This document shows, one piece after another, positions 1 to 9,809 of a stretch of 64,000 bases of DNA. Under the pieces are notes generated by a model. It was not told the origin of the DNA. It saw only the letters and a program-made list of their open reading frames with translations, and ran no database searches. A program made the translations under genes and the position numbers. Source of the DNA: Pseudomonas sp. KNUC1026. GTDB taxonomy: Bacteria > Pseudomonadota > Gammaproteobacteria > Pseudomonadales > Pseudomonadaceae. How positions within the stretch are numbered: the first letter of the stretch is position 1; each line of letters opens with the position of its first letter. The stretch covers positions 1,302,001-1,366,000 of the forward strand of contig NZ_CP087138.1 of assembly GCF_021650705.1 (NCBI RefSeq), in the 5' to 3' direction.

Positions 1-80
1 AGATCGTTGCCGCTGGTGCCGACCAATACATCTTTGCCGTCGGTACCTTCGATGCGGTTAGGAGCTTTTGCAGTTGCCAT
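1..80 (-). CDS. RTX-type calcium-binding protein, N-terminal fragment
   Basis: The first 26 codons of a minus-strand gene that leaves the window at position 1. The peptide begins MATAKAPNRIEGTDGK and reaches GTSGND, the opening of an RTX-type nonapeptide (GGxGxDxLx), so a secreted calcium-binding protein is the likely product. A Shine-Dalgarno-like AGGAAA sits just before the ATG. A perfect CRP-like palindrome lies about 70 bp upstream. The rest of the gene is not visible, so enzyme activity cannot be judged. Confidence 0.55.
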   Translation of the reverse strand, partial: MATAKAPNRIEGTDGKDVLVGTSGND

Positions 81-148
81 AGGTTTCCTCGTCCATGTAA
101 GCCGCCCCAGCAGGCACTGGTGCGGCAGGTAAGCGCGAAAGTGCGCGC

Positions 149-170
149 TTGTGTGACAGGCATCACACAA
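149..170. promoter_or_regulatory. CRP/Vfr-type operator
   Basis: Two perfect 8-nt arms, TTGTGTGA and TCACACAA, flank a 6-nt spacer. This matches the known CRP/Vfr consensus TGTGA-N6-TCACA exactly. It lies between the minus-strand RTX gene (start at 80) and the plus-strand response regulator (start at 281) and could serve either. Direction of action is inference. Confidence 0.7.
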
Positions 171-280
171 ACCGGTGCCGAGGGCCGCTTGGCTAAATCT
201 GTAATGGTGCTGCACGGTGTGGCTTTTACCCCCCGGTTTCGCCTTAGCGTGTGCCCATTCCCGGCCACGCCAGACCTCCC

Positions 281-987
281 ATGCCTGACACCCAGCATTT
301 GCTGATCGTCGACGACGACCCTGACATCCGTTCCCTGCTCAGCGATTACCTCACTCAGGCCGGCTACCGCGTGAGCACCGCCGCCGACGGACGCGACATG
401 CGCCGCGAACTCGACCTGCACGTGATCGACCTGGTAGTGCTCGACCTCATGCTGCCGGGCGTGGACGGCCTGGCGCTGTGCCGGCAGCTGCGTGAGGTGA
501 GCAATGTGCCGGTGGTGATGCTCACGGCACGTGGCACGCTGGATGAGCCGCATCGCCGGGCTGGAGGAGGGCGCTGATGACTACGTGGCCAAACCGTTCG
601 ACCCGCGCGAGCTGCTGTTGCGTATCCAGACGGTGCTGCGCCGTGCGCTGAGCTTTCCTCAACGGGCGCGCATCGATGAGGTGGGCAGCATCACCTTCTC
701 CGGCTGGCAGCTCGACACCGTGCCCGCCATGTGCTTTCGCCCGAGGGCGTGGTGGCGCACCTGGGCAACTCGGACTTTCGTGTGTTGCGCTTGCTGTTGC
801 AGCACCCCGATCGGCCACTGAGCCGGAGTTTCTGCGCAACCACGCGTTCGACAAGGACAGCCAGCCGTTCGACCGCGCCGTGGATGTGTGCGTCAGCCGG
901 CTGCGCCAGCGATTGGGCAATGCCTTGATCAAGACCGTGCGCAACGAAGGCTACATGCTCACCGCCACCGACGTGCGCAGCCAGTGA
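281..987 (+). CDS. OmpR-family response regulator (frameshifted as sequenced)
   Basis: A two-component response regulator. The receiver domain starts [17 protein letters not shown]; the acidic pocket is at D11-D13 and the phosphoacceptor is D55 in VVLDLMLPG. The receiver ends with the conserved [11 protein letters not shown] winged-helix output domain follows ([16 protein letters not shown], then [13 protein letters not shown] and NEGYMLTA). The frame breaks near 545, 730 and 825, and each time the OmpR-like sequence resumes in another frame, so indel errors are more likely than decay. The stop overlaps the GTG start of the downstream histidine kinase (GTGA), showing translational coupling. 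The target genes are not evident. Confidence 0.85.
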
Positions 988-2427
988 AGCGCTGGTGGGT
1001 GCGCTGCGTGCCACGCTCGCTGTACGGGCGCATGGTTGTGGTGATGGTGCTGGGCACGGTGGGCGCGCAAACCATCACCAGCACCGTGTGGTATGACGTG
1101 CGCCATACCCAGTCACTGGAAATCCCCACGCGCCTGGTGGCCACGCACCTGGCTGATCTTGTGCGAGTGGCCGAACAAGAGCCGGACCAGGTCGATCACC
1201 TTTCCGAATTGCTGCGCGCCCCCGGCTTCGAAGTGCGCGTCAATGCCAGCGCTACCCACCCGGACGTGCCGTTGGACGTCGACTCACAGGCCGCCGAAGA
1301 CCTGCTGCGCACTGTGCTCAAGGAGAAAACCGGCAAGGCGCAGACCTTCCAGCTCCTGCGCCTGGAGCTGCTCGATCAGAACGACCACAAGGCTGGCCTG
1401 CCGGTGCTGCTTTCGGCCCGCGCCGACGTTGGGCCGGTTCCTGGTCGACCTGCGCCTGCCGGATGGGCGCTGGCTGCTGGTCGATGCCACCGAGGCTCAG
1501 GGTTGGAGCCCTCGCGCCATGTGGCAATTGGTCCTGGACTATGTGGTGCGCATCTACCTGGTGCGCATCCTGTTGGTGCTGTTGATCACGCTGGTGGCGG
1601 TGCGCCTGGTTACCGCGCCGCTCAAACGACTGGCCGACGCCGCCCGCGCGCTGGGGCACAACCTGCGCCAGCCGCCGCTGTCGGAAGAGGGGCCCAGTGA
1701 AGTGCGTGAGGCCAGCGCGGCGTTCAACGCCATGCAGCGCCAGTTGGCGGCTCATCTGAGCCAGCGCACGCGGTTCCTCGCAGCGGTGTCGCATGACTTG
1801 CGTTCGCCGCTGACGCGCATGCGCTTGCGCACCGAACGTATCGACGACGCCAACCTGCGTGAACTGCTGCTGCAAGACCTTGAAGGCATGCGGCAGATGG
1901 TCGATGCCACCCTGGCCTACATCAGCAGCGGGGAAACCCGCGAGCCCCAGCAACTGATCGACCTGAATGCGCTGTTGCTGAGCATCGAGGTGGATTTCAC
2001 CGACCAGGGCCGACAAGTGGCCGTTCACGGCAGGGCCACCGGCCCGGTGCGCGGCTACGCCCGCAGCCTGCGCCGGGGGCTGCGTAACCTGATCGAGAAC
2101 GCAGTGCGCTACGGCGGCGGCGCCGAGGTGAACGTCAGCAGCACGGCCTCGGGCTGGGAGGTCAATGTGGCAGACCGGGGGCCAGGCATTCCTGAAGAGC
2201 AACTGGAGCGAGTGACCGAGCCGTTCCTGCGCCTGGACGCCTCGCGCCAGGGCGAGGGCTACGGCCTGGGCCTGTCGATTGCCGATGCGGTGGCCAAGGC
2301 GCATGGCGGGCGTTTGACGCTGCGCAACCGAGAAGGTGGGGGGCTGGAGGCGATATTCGCCGTGGGGGCGAACAAATGGTGTAAATGCAGGGAATCGGCT
2401 CATAGGCTGGCCATTTCGGCTCAATGA
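984..2427 (+). CDS. Sensor histidine kinase (frameshifted as sequenced)
   Basis: The membrane sensor partner of the preceding regulator, about 480 aa. The GTG start overlaps the regulator stop. The N-terminal transmembrane segment (MVVVMVLGTVGAQ) is followed by a roughly 150-residue periplasmic region, a second membrane segment (YLVRILLVLLITLVAVRLV), a HAMP linker, the H-box AAVSHDLRSPLTRMR with its phosphorylated His, the N-box NLIENAVRYGG and the G-boxes DRGPGIP and GYGLGLSIADAV. One frame change near 1425-1435 splits the periplasmic part; all catalytic boxes are in the second frame. The signal sensed cannot be inferred. Confidence 0.88.
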
Positions 2428-2464
2428 GCGAATATTGTCGCAAAGACTTGTACTGGAGGTACCC

Positions 2465-3008
2465 ATGCTCATCCGCTCGCTGGCCCTGGCCGCGTTGTGC
2501 GCTGTTTCCACCCCGTTGCTGGCCGCGGACAGCGATTCACCGCTGGCCAAGGACCGAGGCCACAACCGGGCGGTGGTGGTGCTGACCCGCAGTTCGGTCG
2601 ACCCTCGACCTGACCAGCCTGCAGAATGCGCTCAAGGACCCCGCCACCCAACAGGGGTTCGCCCAGCGCAGTATGGTGCTCTACACCGTGGCCGACATGA
2701 TCGGCAAGCGTAACGGGCAGAACATCGATGCTCAGGCGACCATGGCGTTGATCCGTGAGCTGAACCTGGGTGCGTCACCGCAAACCAAGACCCTGCTGAT
2801 CGGCAAGGACGGTGAGCGGCATTTCGAGAAGGATGGCCCAGTGACCGTGAAGGAACTCTTCGAAGCGGTCGACAAATTGCCCGGCCAGGAAAAGGACGCC
2901 GCGCCTGCACCCGTTGCAGCCCCTGCTACCGAGCCTGCGGCTGAGGGCGCCAAGCCTGCCAAGGGCAAGGGTGGCAAGGCGGCCGCGCCGGCTGGCCTGG
3001 ACGACTGA
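2465..3008 (+). CDS. DUF4174 exported protein (frameshifted as sequenced)
   Basis: A small exported protein of the DUF4174 family, function unknown. Residues 1-21 form a signal peptide (MLIRSLALAALCAVSTPLLAAD). The family core includes DRGHNRAVVVLTRSSVD, MVLYTVADMIGKRNGQ and TLLIGKDGERHFEKDGPV, a thioredoxin-like fold signature. The tail is rich in Ala, Pro and Lys. A frame change near 2605 separates the N-terminal part from the core. An SD-like GGAGG precedes the ATG. The gene is separate from the two-component pair, with about 37 bp between them. Confidence 0.8.
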
Positions 3009-3072
3009 CCTGGAAAAAGCATCGCGCAGCGCTCGGCGAGCCGGCCCTCTGAAGCGTATGGTGCGCAGGTTT

Positions 3073-3182
3073 TGTTCAAGTGGGAGGGCGGCTTGCCGCG
3101 CGACAGGCTGTATCTGCCTGAGTCGCGAGCGTCGCCCGTTACACGGCGTCCGTTACACGGCGTCCGGCAAGCCGGCCTCCCA
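3073..3182. repeat. REP-like inverted repeat pair
   Basis: One arm reads GTGGGAGGGCGGCTTGCCGC and the facing arm carries the run GCAAGCCGGCCTCCCAC, the usual arrangement of paired Pseudomonas REP elements. An ACACGGCGTCC unit is repeated twice inside it. The same sequence family recurs near 62.1 kb. It lies between convergent genes and may help terminate both transcripts. Confidence 0.75.
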
Positions 3183-3225
3183 CAAGTTGATCTGCGCCGA
3201 GAGGCAATCCGGCCCCGGCCCAGCT

Positions 3226-3984
3226 TCACCCCCGTCCCACGAACGGCATGTTCGTCGCCATAACTGTCATGTTCAGCACGTTGGTGGACAGCGGCAGCCC
3301 CGCGATATACCTCACCGCATCAGCCACGTGGCTCACATCGCACATCGGCTCCACCGCCGTTTCCCCATTGGCCTGGCGCACGCCGCGCGTCATGCGCTCC
3401 GACAACTCTGTCAATGCGTTGCCGATGTCGATCTGGCTGACCGCGATGCCCCACTCGCGGCCATCCAGCGCAAGTGTCTTGGTCAGCCCCAGTACGGCAT
3501 GCTTGCTCACCGTATAGGGTGACGAAAATGGCCTGGGCGTATGGGCAGAAATCGAACCGTTGTTCGAGGATTCGCCCGCCCTGCGGCTGTTGCCGACGCA
3601 TCAAACCGAATGCTGCGCGGGCGCAGAGAAGACGCCGGTAATGTTGGTGTCGATCACCTGATGCCAGTGCGCCAGGTCCAGTTCATCCACTGGCACGGCA
3701 GGCGCGCCTACTCCGGCGTTGTTGAAGAGAAAGTCCACGCGCCCGAAGCGGCGCTCCACCTGTGCGAACAAGGCGTCGACGCTGTCGGCATCGCGCACAT
3801 CGGTGGGCAGAGCCAGCGCCTGCTGGCCTTGGGCCTGTGCCTCCTGCGCCAGTGCCTGCAAGGGCTCCGGCCGGCGGCCGGCCAGCACCACGGTGAAACC
3901 GTCGTCAAGCAGCGCCAGGGCACAGGCACGGCCGATGCCACTGCCAGCGCCGGTGACCACTGCGATACGTGGAGTTGCTGACAT
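3226..3984 (-). CDS. Short-chain dehydrogenase/reductase (frameshifted as sequenced)
   Basis: A classical SDR oxidoreductase of about 250 aa. The start [18 protein letters not shown] carries the NAD(P)-binding TGxxxGIG motif; NNAG is present and the catalytic region ends in [13 protein letters not shown] (Tyr and Lys of YxxxK). The frame breaks at several places between about 3510 and 3620, where the Ser-containing strand lies. It is divergent from the dgo operon and shares its operator-bearing intergenic region, so a linked role in sugar-acid metabolism is possible but unproven. Confidence 0.82.
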
Positions 3985-4041
3985 GCCTCGGGCTCCTGTC
4001 GATTGAGATTGAAGCAAGCATAGCCGTATATGATCATTTGA

Positions 4042-4064
4042 TTAATCCCATAATATGGGATTAA
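4042..4064. promoter_or_regulatory. Perfect 23-bp palindrome, probable dgo operator
   Basis: The 11-nt arms TTAATCCCATA and TATGGGATTAA flank a single central A, with no mismatch. It lies between the divergent SDR and dgoK, 11 bp upstream of a good -35 box. A dimeric repressor site is the obvious reading. The IclR-type regulator at 9.05 kb is the nearest candidate binder; that link is inference. Confidence 0.7.
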
Positions 4065-4074
4065 AAAGTACATG

Positions 4075-4104
4075 TTGAGATTTTTGAAGGCTTGCTCGTA
4101 TAGT
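4075..4104 (+). promoter_or_regulatory. Sigma-70 promoter for the dgo operon
   Basis: A -35 box TTGAGA (4075-4080) and a -10 box TATAGT (4099-4104) are separated by 18 bp. The -10 ends 41 bp before the dgoK ATG and the palindromic operator is immediately upstream of the -35. Confidence 0.6.
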
Positions 4105-4145
4105 GGCCGCACACACCACCCCAAGAACAACACACAGGTGACGTG

Positions 4146-5103
4146 ATGCAGGCTCAACTCGATTGCCCTGGACTGGGGTACTTCGTCCTTGCGTGCCTAT
4201 CGGCTTGGCGCCGGCGGGCAGGTTCTGGATTCCCGAGCCTCGGCCCACGGGATCATGCACCTGCCGAAGCCCGGCGGGTTCGACGCGGCTTTCGAGCACG
4301 TTTGCGGCGATTGGCTGGCCGAACAGCCTCTGCCAGTGATTGCCTGTGGCATGGTCGGCAGCGCCCAGGGTTGGCGCGAAGCGCCTTACTGCCCGACCCC
4401 TGCGCGGGCCGCAGACCTGAGCGCCCATCTTCGAACCCTCGATACCGCCAGCGGCCACCGCCTGCACATCGTGCCCGGCGTGATCGAGCATGGCGCGCTG
4501 CCCAATGTGATGCGCGGTGAGGAAACCCAGGTGCTCGGCTTGCTGCGGGGCCTGGCTGAAGAACACCGCAATGGCCACCTGCTGGTGGGGCTGCCCGGCA
4601 GCCACAGCAAATGGGTGCGCGTCGAAAATGGCTGCATCACCCACTTCGACACCTTCATGACCGGCGAGCTGTACGCCATCGCCAGCGCCCATTCGATCCT
4701 CGGCCGCACTCAGCAGCGCGATGCGCCGTTTCAGGCGGCCGCCTTCGAGCGCGGTGTGCGTACAGCGTTGTCCGACACCGGAGCGCTAGGCCCGCTGTCG
4801 ACCGCGTTCAGTGCTCGCACGCTCGGCCTGACAGGCGTGCTCGACGGCGCCGAGCAAGCCGATTATCTCTCGGGGCTGTGGATCGGCCATGAGGTGCAGG
4901 CGCTGCGCCAATCCACTGTCGCGCTGCCGGAGGTGCTGTTGATCGGCAATGAAGCACTGTGCGAGCGATATACCCGAGCCCTGGGCCTCGCCGGTTTTCC
5001 CCATCCCACCACCGCCACCCAGGCCACCGAGCGGGGCCTGTGGGCCGTCGCCGAAGCGGCCGGGCTGGTGGCCAGCGCTTCCAAGGAGTTTATCCATGCT
5101 TGA
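4146..5103 (+). CDS. dgoK: 2-dehydro-3-deoxygalactonokinase (frameshift near start)
   Basis: This kinase phosphorylates 2-keto-3-deoxygalactonate to its 6-phosphate, the second step of galactonate catabolism. The product matches the DgoK family over its length, with GLPGSHSKWVRV and FDTFMTGELYAI in the middle and a Gly-rich ATERGLWAVAEAAGL near the end. The true N-terminus should read as a phosphate-binding IALDWGTSSLRAYR; one extra base near 4160 throws the first codons out of frame. It overlaps dgoA by 8 bp and is first in the operon dgoK-dgoA-dgoD-transporter. Confidence 0.9.
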
Positions 5104-5717
5104 CGCCACACTGGCCAACAACGGGCTGATCGCCATCCTTCGCGGGCTACGGTTCGAACAGGCCGCACAGGTAGGTGATGCACTGTATGAAGAAGGCTTT
5201 CGGGTGATCGAAGTGCCGCTCAACTCGCCCCAGCCGCTGGACAGCATCCGGCTGTTGCGCGACCGCCTGCCGGCCGATTGCCTGATCGGTGCTGGCACCG
5301 TGATGACCCCCGACCAAGTGCGCCAGGTGAAGGACGCCGGCGGCCAACTGATCGTGATGCCGCACTGCGATGTGCGCGTGCTCAAGGCGGCCAAGGCCGA
5401 AGGCCTCTACCTGGCGCCAGGCATCGCCACGCCCACCGAAGCGTTCAGTGCGCTGGAGCACGGGGCCGACGTGCTCAAGCTGTTCCCCGCCGAGGCCCTT
5501 TCCCCTGCGGTGGCCAAGGCGCTGCTCGCCGTGTTGCCGGCGGGCACCCGCCTGGCGCCGGTGGGCGGTATCACGCCGGAGAACATCAAGCCCTGGTTCG
5601 ACGCCGGCGCCCGCGGCTTCGGGCTGGGTCGGGCCTGTTCACCCAGCGCTGGCTACAGGCGACATCCGCCGCCGCGCCCAGGCCTACATGGCCGCCTGGC
5701 GCGCTCTGACCGCTTGA
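5096..5717 (+). CDS. dgoA: 2-dehydro-3-deoxy-6-phosphogalactonate aldolase (frameshift near end)
   Basis: A class I aldolase that splits 2-keto-3-deoxy-6-phosphogalactonate into pyruvate and glyceraldehyde 3-phosphate. It has the KDPG-aldolase fold: GLIAILRG at the start, the catalytic Glu in [22 protein letters not shown], and the Schiff-base Lys in [11 protein letters not shown] break near 5630, after GARGFGLG, moves the last 30 codons ([17 protein letters not shown]) into another frame. The ATG at 5096 overlaps the end of dgoK, which fixes the start and shows coupling. Confidence 0.9.
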
Positions 5718-5745
5718 ACCCAAGACATCGACAAGAGACAAACCG

Positions 5746-6894
5746 ATGAAAATCACCCGACTCACCACCTTCATCGTGCCGCCGCGCTGGTGCTTTCTGA
5801 AGGTTGAAACCGACGAAGGCGTGACCGGCTGGGGCGAGCCGGTGGTGGAGGGCCGCGCCCATACTGTGGCCGCAGCGGTCGAGGAGCTGGCCGACTACCT
5901 GATCGGCAAGGACCCACGCAACATCGAAGACATCTGGACCGTGCTCTACCGGGGTGGCTTCTACCGCGGCGGCGCGGTGCATGATGAGCGCCTGGCCGGG
6001 ATTGACCAGGCATTGTGGGATATCAAGGGCAAGGCACTGGGCGTGCCGGTGAGTGACCTGCTCGGCGGCCAGGTGCGTGACCGCATTCGCGTGTACAGCT
6101 GGATCGGCGGTGACCGCCCGGCCGACACCGCACGCATGGCCAAAGAGGCCGTTGAGCGTGGCTTCACGGCGGTGAAGATGAACGGCACCGAGGAGCTGCA
6201 GTTCGTCGACAGCTTCGACAAGGTCGACCTCTGCCTGCAGAACGTGGCGGCAGTGCGCGACGCCGTTGGCCCGAACGTGGGCATCGGCGTCGACTTCCAT
6301 GGCCGGGTTCACAAGCCCATGGCCAAGGTGCTGATCAAGGAACTGGCGGCCTACAACCTGATGTTCATCGAAGAGCCGGCGCTCAGCGAAAACGCCGAGG
6401 CGCTCAAGGAGCTGGCGCCGCTGTCGAGCACCCCGATTGCCCTGGGCGAGCGGTTGTACTCGCGCTGGGACATCAAACGCATCCTGGCCGAGGGCTACGT
6501 CGACATCATCCAGCCCGACGCCTCTCATGCCGGCGGCATCACCGAAACCCGCAAGATCGCCAACATGGCCGAGGCCTACGACGTGGCGTTGGCCTTGCAC
6601 TGCCCGTTGGGCCCGATCGCGCTGGCCGCCTGCCTTCAGCTGGACGCCAACTGCTACAACGCGTTCATTCAGGAGCAGAGCCTGGGCATCCATTACAACG
6701 AAAGCAACGACCTGCTCGACTACATCGCCAACCCCGAGGTATTCGCCTACGAAAACGGCTACGTGAAGATCCCGACCGGGCCGGGCCTTGGCATCGAGAT
6801 CAATGAAGCCTATGTGCGCGAGCGTGCGCAGGTTGGCCATCGCTGGCGCAACCCGGTGTGGCGCCATGCCGACGGCAGTTTCGCCGAGTGGTAA
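5746..6894 (+). CDS. dgoD: D-galactonate dehydratase
   Basis: It dehydrates D-galactonate to 2-keto-3-deoxygalactonate, the first step of the pathway. The gene is intact, 382 aa, the usual length. It is an enolase-superfamily (mandelate racemase subgroup) enzyme with metal ligands D183 (GVDFHG), E209 (FIEEP) and E235 (ALGER), and catalytic H185 and H285 (LALHCPLGP), the same numbering as the Escherichia coli enzyme. It lies 28 bp after dgoA in the same operon. Confidence 0.96.
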   Translation: MKITRLTTFIVPPRWCFLKVETDEGVTGWGEPVVEGRAHTVAAAVEELADYLIGKDPRNIEDIWTVLYRGGFYRGGAVHDERLAGIDQALWDIKGKALGVPVSDLLGGQVRDRIRVYSWIGGDRPADTARMAKEAVERGFTAVKMNGTEELQFVDSFDKVDLCLQNVAAVRDAVGPNVGIGVDFHGRVHKPMAKVLIKELAAYNLMFIEEPALSENAEALKELAPLSSTPIALGERLYSRWDIKRILAEGYVDIIQPDASHAGGITETRKIANMAEAYDVALALHCPLGPIALAACLQLDANCYNAFIQEQSLGIHYNESNDLLDYIANPEVFAYENGYVKIPTGPGLGIEINEAYVRERAQVGHRWRNPVWRHADGSFAEW

Positions 6895-6951
6895 AGCGCT
6901 GAGCGCTGCCTTATCGCACACCCTTCAAAAGCAATAAAAAGAGGTGAGGTC

Positions 6952-8278
6952 ATGGCCAGTCGGGCCCCTACAGCGGCTGCCGCATCCACTGCGGCGGCCG
7001 CCACCGCTACGCCCAGCCGGAAGCGGTTTTTCATCATGGTGTTGCTGTTCATCACCGTGGTCATCAATTACCTGGACCGCAGCAACCTGTCGATCGCCGC
7101 GCCCACGCTCACCCGTGAGCTGGGCATCGACCCGGTGCATGCCGGGCTGATCTTCTCCGCCTTCGGCTGGACCTACGCGGCCATGCAGATCCCGGGCGGC
7201 TGGCTGGTCGACCGAGTGCCGCCGCGGGTGCTGTACACCGCAGCGCTGGCACTGTGGTCGCTGGCTACGGTGTTCCTGGGCCTGGCCGGCAGCTTCATTG
7301 CACTCTTCGTGCTGCGCCTGGCCGTGGGCGCGCTGGAGGCGCCGGCGTACCCGATCAACAACCGGGTGGTCACCACCTGGTTCCCCGAGCGAGAGCGCGC
7401 CACCGCCATCGGTCTTTATACCAGCGGCCAGTTCGTCGGGCTGGCGTTCCTGACGCCGGTGCTCGCCTGGCTGCAGGTAAGCTTTGGCTGGCACATGGTG
7501 TTCGTGGTCACTGGTGCAGTCGGGATTCTCTGGGCGGCGGCCTGGTACGTGCTGTACCGCGAGCCACGGCAGTTCCCCAGGTGCGAACCAGGCCGAGGTG
7601 GCGCTGATCGAGCAGGGCGGGGGCTGGTGGATATCGCAAGCAAAGCGCGCCAGCCGTTTCGCTGGGCCGACCTTGGCATCGTACTCAGCCAACGCAAGCT
7701 CTGGGGCATCTATCTGGGGCAGTTCTGCCTGAACTCGACCTTGTGGTTCTTCCTCGACCCTGGTTCGCCGCCTACCCTGGTCAATTACCGGCACATGGAC
7801 TTCATCAAGTCCGGCTTGCTCGCCTCGCTGCCGTTTCTCGCCGCTTTCGTCGGGGTGCTGTGTTCAGGGTTCTTTTTCGATTGGCTGATCCGCCGGGGCG
7901 CGAGCCTGGGCCTTGCGCGCAAGCTGCCGATCATCTCCGGCCTGTTGATTTCCACCTGCATCCTGGGCGCCAACTACCTGGATTCCACGCCCTTGGTGAT
8001 CGCCTGCCTGGCGCTGGCGTTCTTCGGCAATGGCCTGGCTTCGATCACCTGGTCGCTGGTGTCGACCTTGGCGCCGGCGCGCCTGCTGGGGCTGACCGGC
8101 GGGATGTTCAGACTTCATCGGAAACCTGGCGGCGATCGTTACGCCCATGGTGATTGGCTTTCTGGCGACGGGCGATTCTTTCGCCCTGCCCATTGCCTAT
8201 ATCGCCACCACCGCCTTGATCGGCGCGCTGTCGTACATCCTGCTGGTGGGCAAGGTGGAACGCATCCGCATCGACTAG
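6952..8278 (+). CDS. MFS transporter, galactonate/hexuronate type (frameshifted as sequenced)
   Basis: A 12-helix major facilitator of the anion:cation symporter family, most likely importing D-galactonate. The N-terminal half has the family motif NYLDRSNLSIAAP and WTYAAMQIPGGWLVDRVPPR; the C-terminal half has GVLCSGFFFDWLIRRG and GNGLASITWSLVS. Compensating frame changes near 7575 and 7620 scramble the central loop, there are small irregularities near 7755, and a shift near 8110 moves the last helix pair (GNLAAIVTPMVIGFLATG) into another frame, ending at a TAG. It is the last gene of the dgo operon; substrate is inferred from context. Confidence 0.85.
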
Positions 8279-8942
8279 GGCGCGCTCGGCCACCAGATGC
8301 GGCAGCTCACGCATGTCGGAGAAGGTGGCCTCCACGCCCAGTGCCAGCAACTGCTCGGCGTGGCCGGGCGGAATATGGCTGGCGCCGGTGAAGCCCAGTA
8401 CGCGCATGCCGGCGGCCAGTGCTGCCGTGGCACCTGTGGTGCTGTCTTCGACCACCAGGCAGTGCCCGGGCGCTACGCCATTGGCCTGAGCTGCAGCCAG
8501 GTCGACATCCGGTGCGGGCTTCGGCCTGGCGACCCGGTCGGCGCTGAATACGCCGGCGTTGACGCGCTCGGCCGAGCAGGGCCCGGCCCAGCGCGAACTG
8601 CACTGCATCGAAGCGGCTGTTGCTGGCCACTGCCAGTGGCAGCTCGATAGCCAGCAAGGCGTCGCGGGCACCGGGGATGGCTTGTACCTCGTCACGAATC
8701 AGCGCTTCGGTGTGCGCATGCAGGTGATCGACGAAACCCTCCGGCAGCGGCTGGCCGAAGTGCGCTTCGACACGCTTGAAGATATCGCGGGTCTGCAGGC
8801 CGAAGGTGCCGAAGAGCAGTTCGCGCAGGGCCTGGGCCGGGTCGAGCTGCGCCAGTGCCTGATGGAGGCTGCGCTCCGCGATGATTTCGCTGTCGATCAG
8901 CACGCCGTCGCAGTCGCAGATCAGAAGGTCGATCGATGCCAT
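8275..8942 (-). CDS. HAD-family phosphatase (frameshifted as sequenced)
   Basis: A haloacid dehalogenase-type phosphatase of the beta-phosphoglucomutase-like subgroup, about 220 aa. The nucleophile motif is LLICDCDGVLIDSE, motif II is LAVASNS, and KPAPDVDL with VVEDSTTGATAALAAGM gives motifs III and IV. A frame change near 8580 falls in the cap-to-core return. The reading frame has no clean stop at the expected place (after LPHLVAERA) and overruns the convergent MFS gene, so the 3' end is approximate. A sugar-phosphate substrate would fit the neighbourhood but is not shown. Confidence 0.8.
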
Positions 8943-9052
8943 GGGGCCTCGGGGTCATGTAAATGTGTTCTGTAGGATAGCGGTGCCGCCACGGGTTCCC
9001 AGCGCCAAAGCGGCTGCGCATAATGGCCGCCGCCCTTCCAGCAAGGTTCTTC

Positions 9053-9809
9053 ATGTCCGAGGCATCCTCCGGCGCAGCCCCCACCGGTACGCAGACCCTG
9101 CTTCGCGGGCTGGCGATCATCCATGCGGTGGCCGGCGGTGCCTGCGACCTGAAAAGCGTCGGCGAGCGTGTCGGCACCACGCGCAGCACCACGCATCGGC
9201 TGGTCAGTGCGCTGGTGGATGAGCGTTACCTGCGTTTGTTGCCTCAAGGTGGATACCGGCTGGGCGCGCGCCTGATCGAGCTTGGGTTTCAGGCCCGCGA
9301 GGAGGTGCCCTGGTGGTGCTGGCCGAGCCATGGCTGGCGCGCCTTTCGGCCGACACTGGAGACACCGTTCGCTTGGCCGTGCGCGATGGCGACGAGGTGC
9401 TGTACCTGCCGCAGAGCGCCTGGCCGCAATGGGCCGGAAATCGCTCGCGGGTGGGCCACCGCATGCCGCTGATGGCGCACCGGCATCGGCAAGGCGTTGT
9501 TGCTGGAGGCGGGGGAGGCCGAATGGCGTCGGTTGTTCGATACCTGCCCGTTGCCTGGCGCCGAATTGGGGGGCGCTGCTTGGGCGCATGCAGGCGTATG
9601 TGGCAGGGCAGTATGCGTTTGACCTGGAAGACGACGAGCCTTCGATTCGCTGTGTGGCGGCGCCCGTGCGTGATGCCAGCCGCCAGATCGTTGCGGCGAT
9701 CAGCGTAGCCAGCACCTCACCCTACATGCCGGATGCACGGATGGCCGAGCTGTTGCCGGTGGTGTGCGAAGCGGCCAAGGCCATCAGCGCCGAGCTGGGC
9801 GCGCGCTGA
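9053..9809 (+). CDS. IclR-family transcriptional regulator (frameshifted as sequenced)
   Basis: A two-domain regulator of about 250 aa. The N-terminal winged helix is TLLRGLAIIHAVAGGACDLKS..VGTTRSTTHRLVSALV; the C-terminal effector domain includes DTVRLAVRDGDEVLYLP, EPSIRCVAAPVRDAS and [15 protein letters not shown]. Frame changes near 9305, 9480 and 9570 split the effector domain. It lies back to back with the HAD phosphatase and just beyond the dgo operon, so it is the leading candidate to bind the 23-bp palindrome at 4042-4064. That is inference. Confidence 0.83.

Noticed and set aside
281..987. Response regulator as a true pseudogene
   Set aside because: Its coupling to the kinase and the perfect continuation of the family sequence after each break match the error pattern seen in essential genes of this window.
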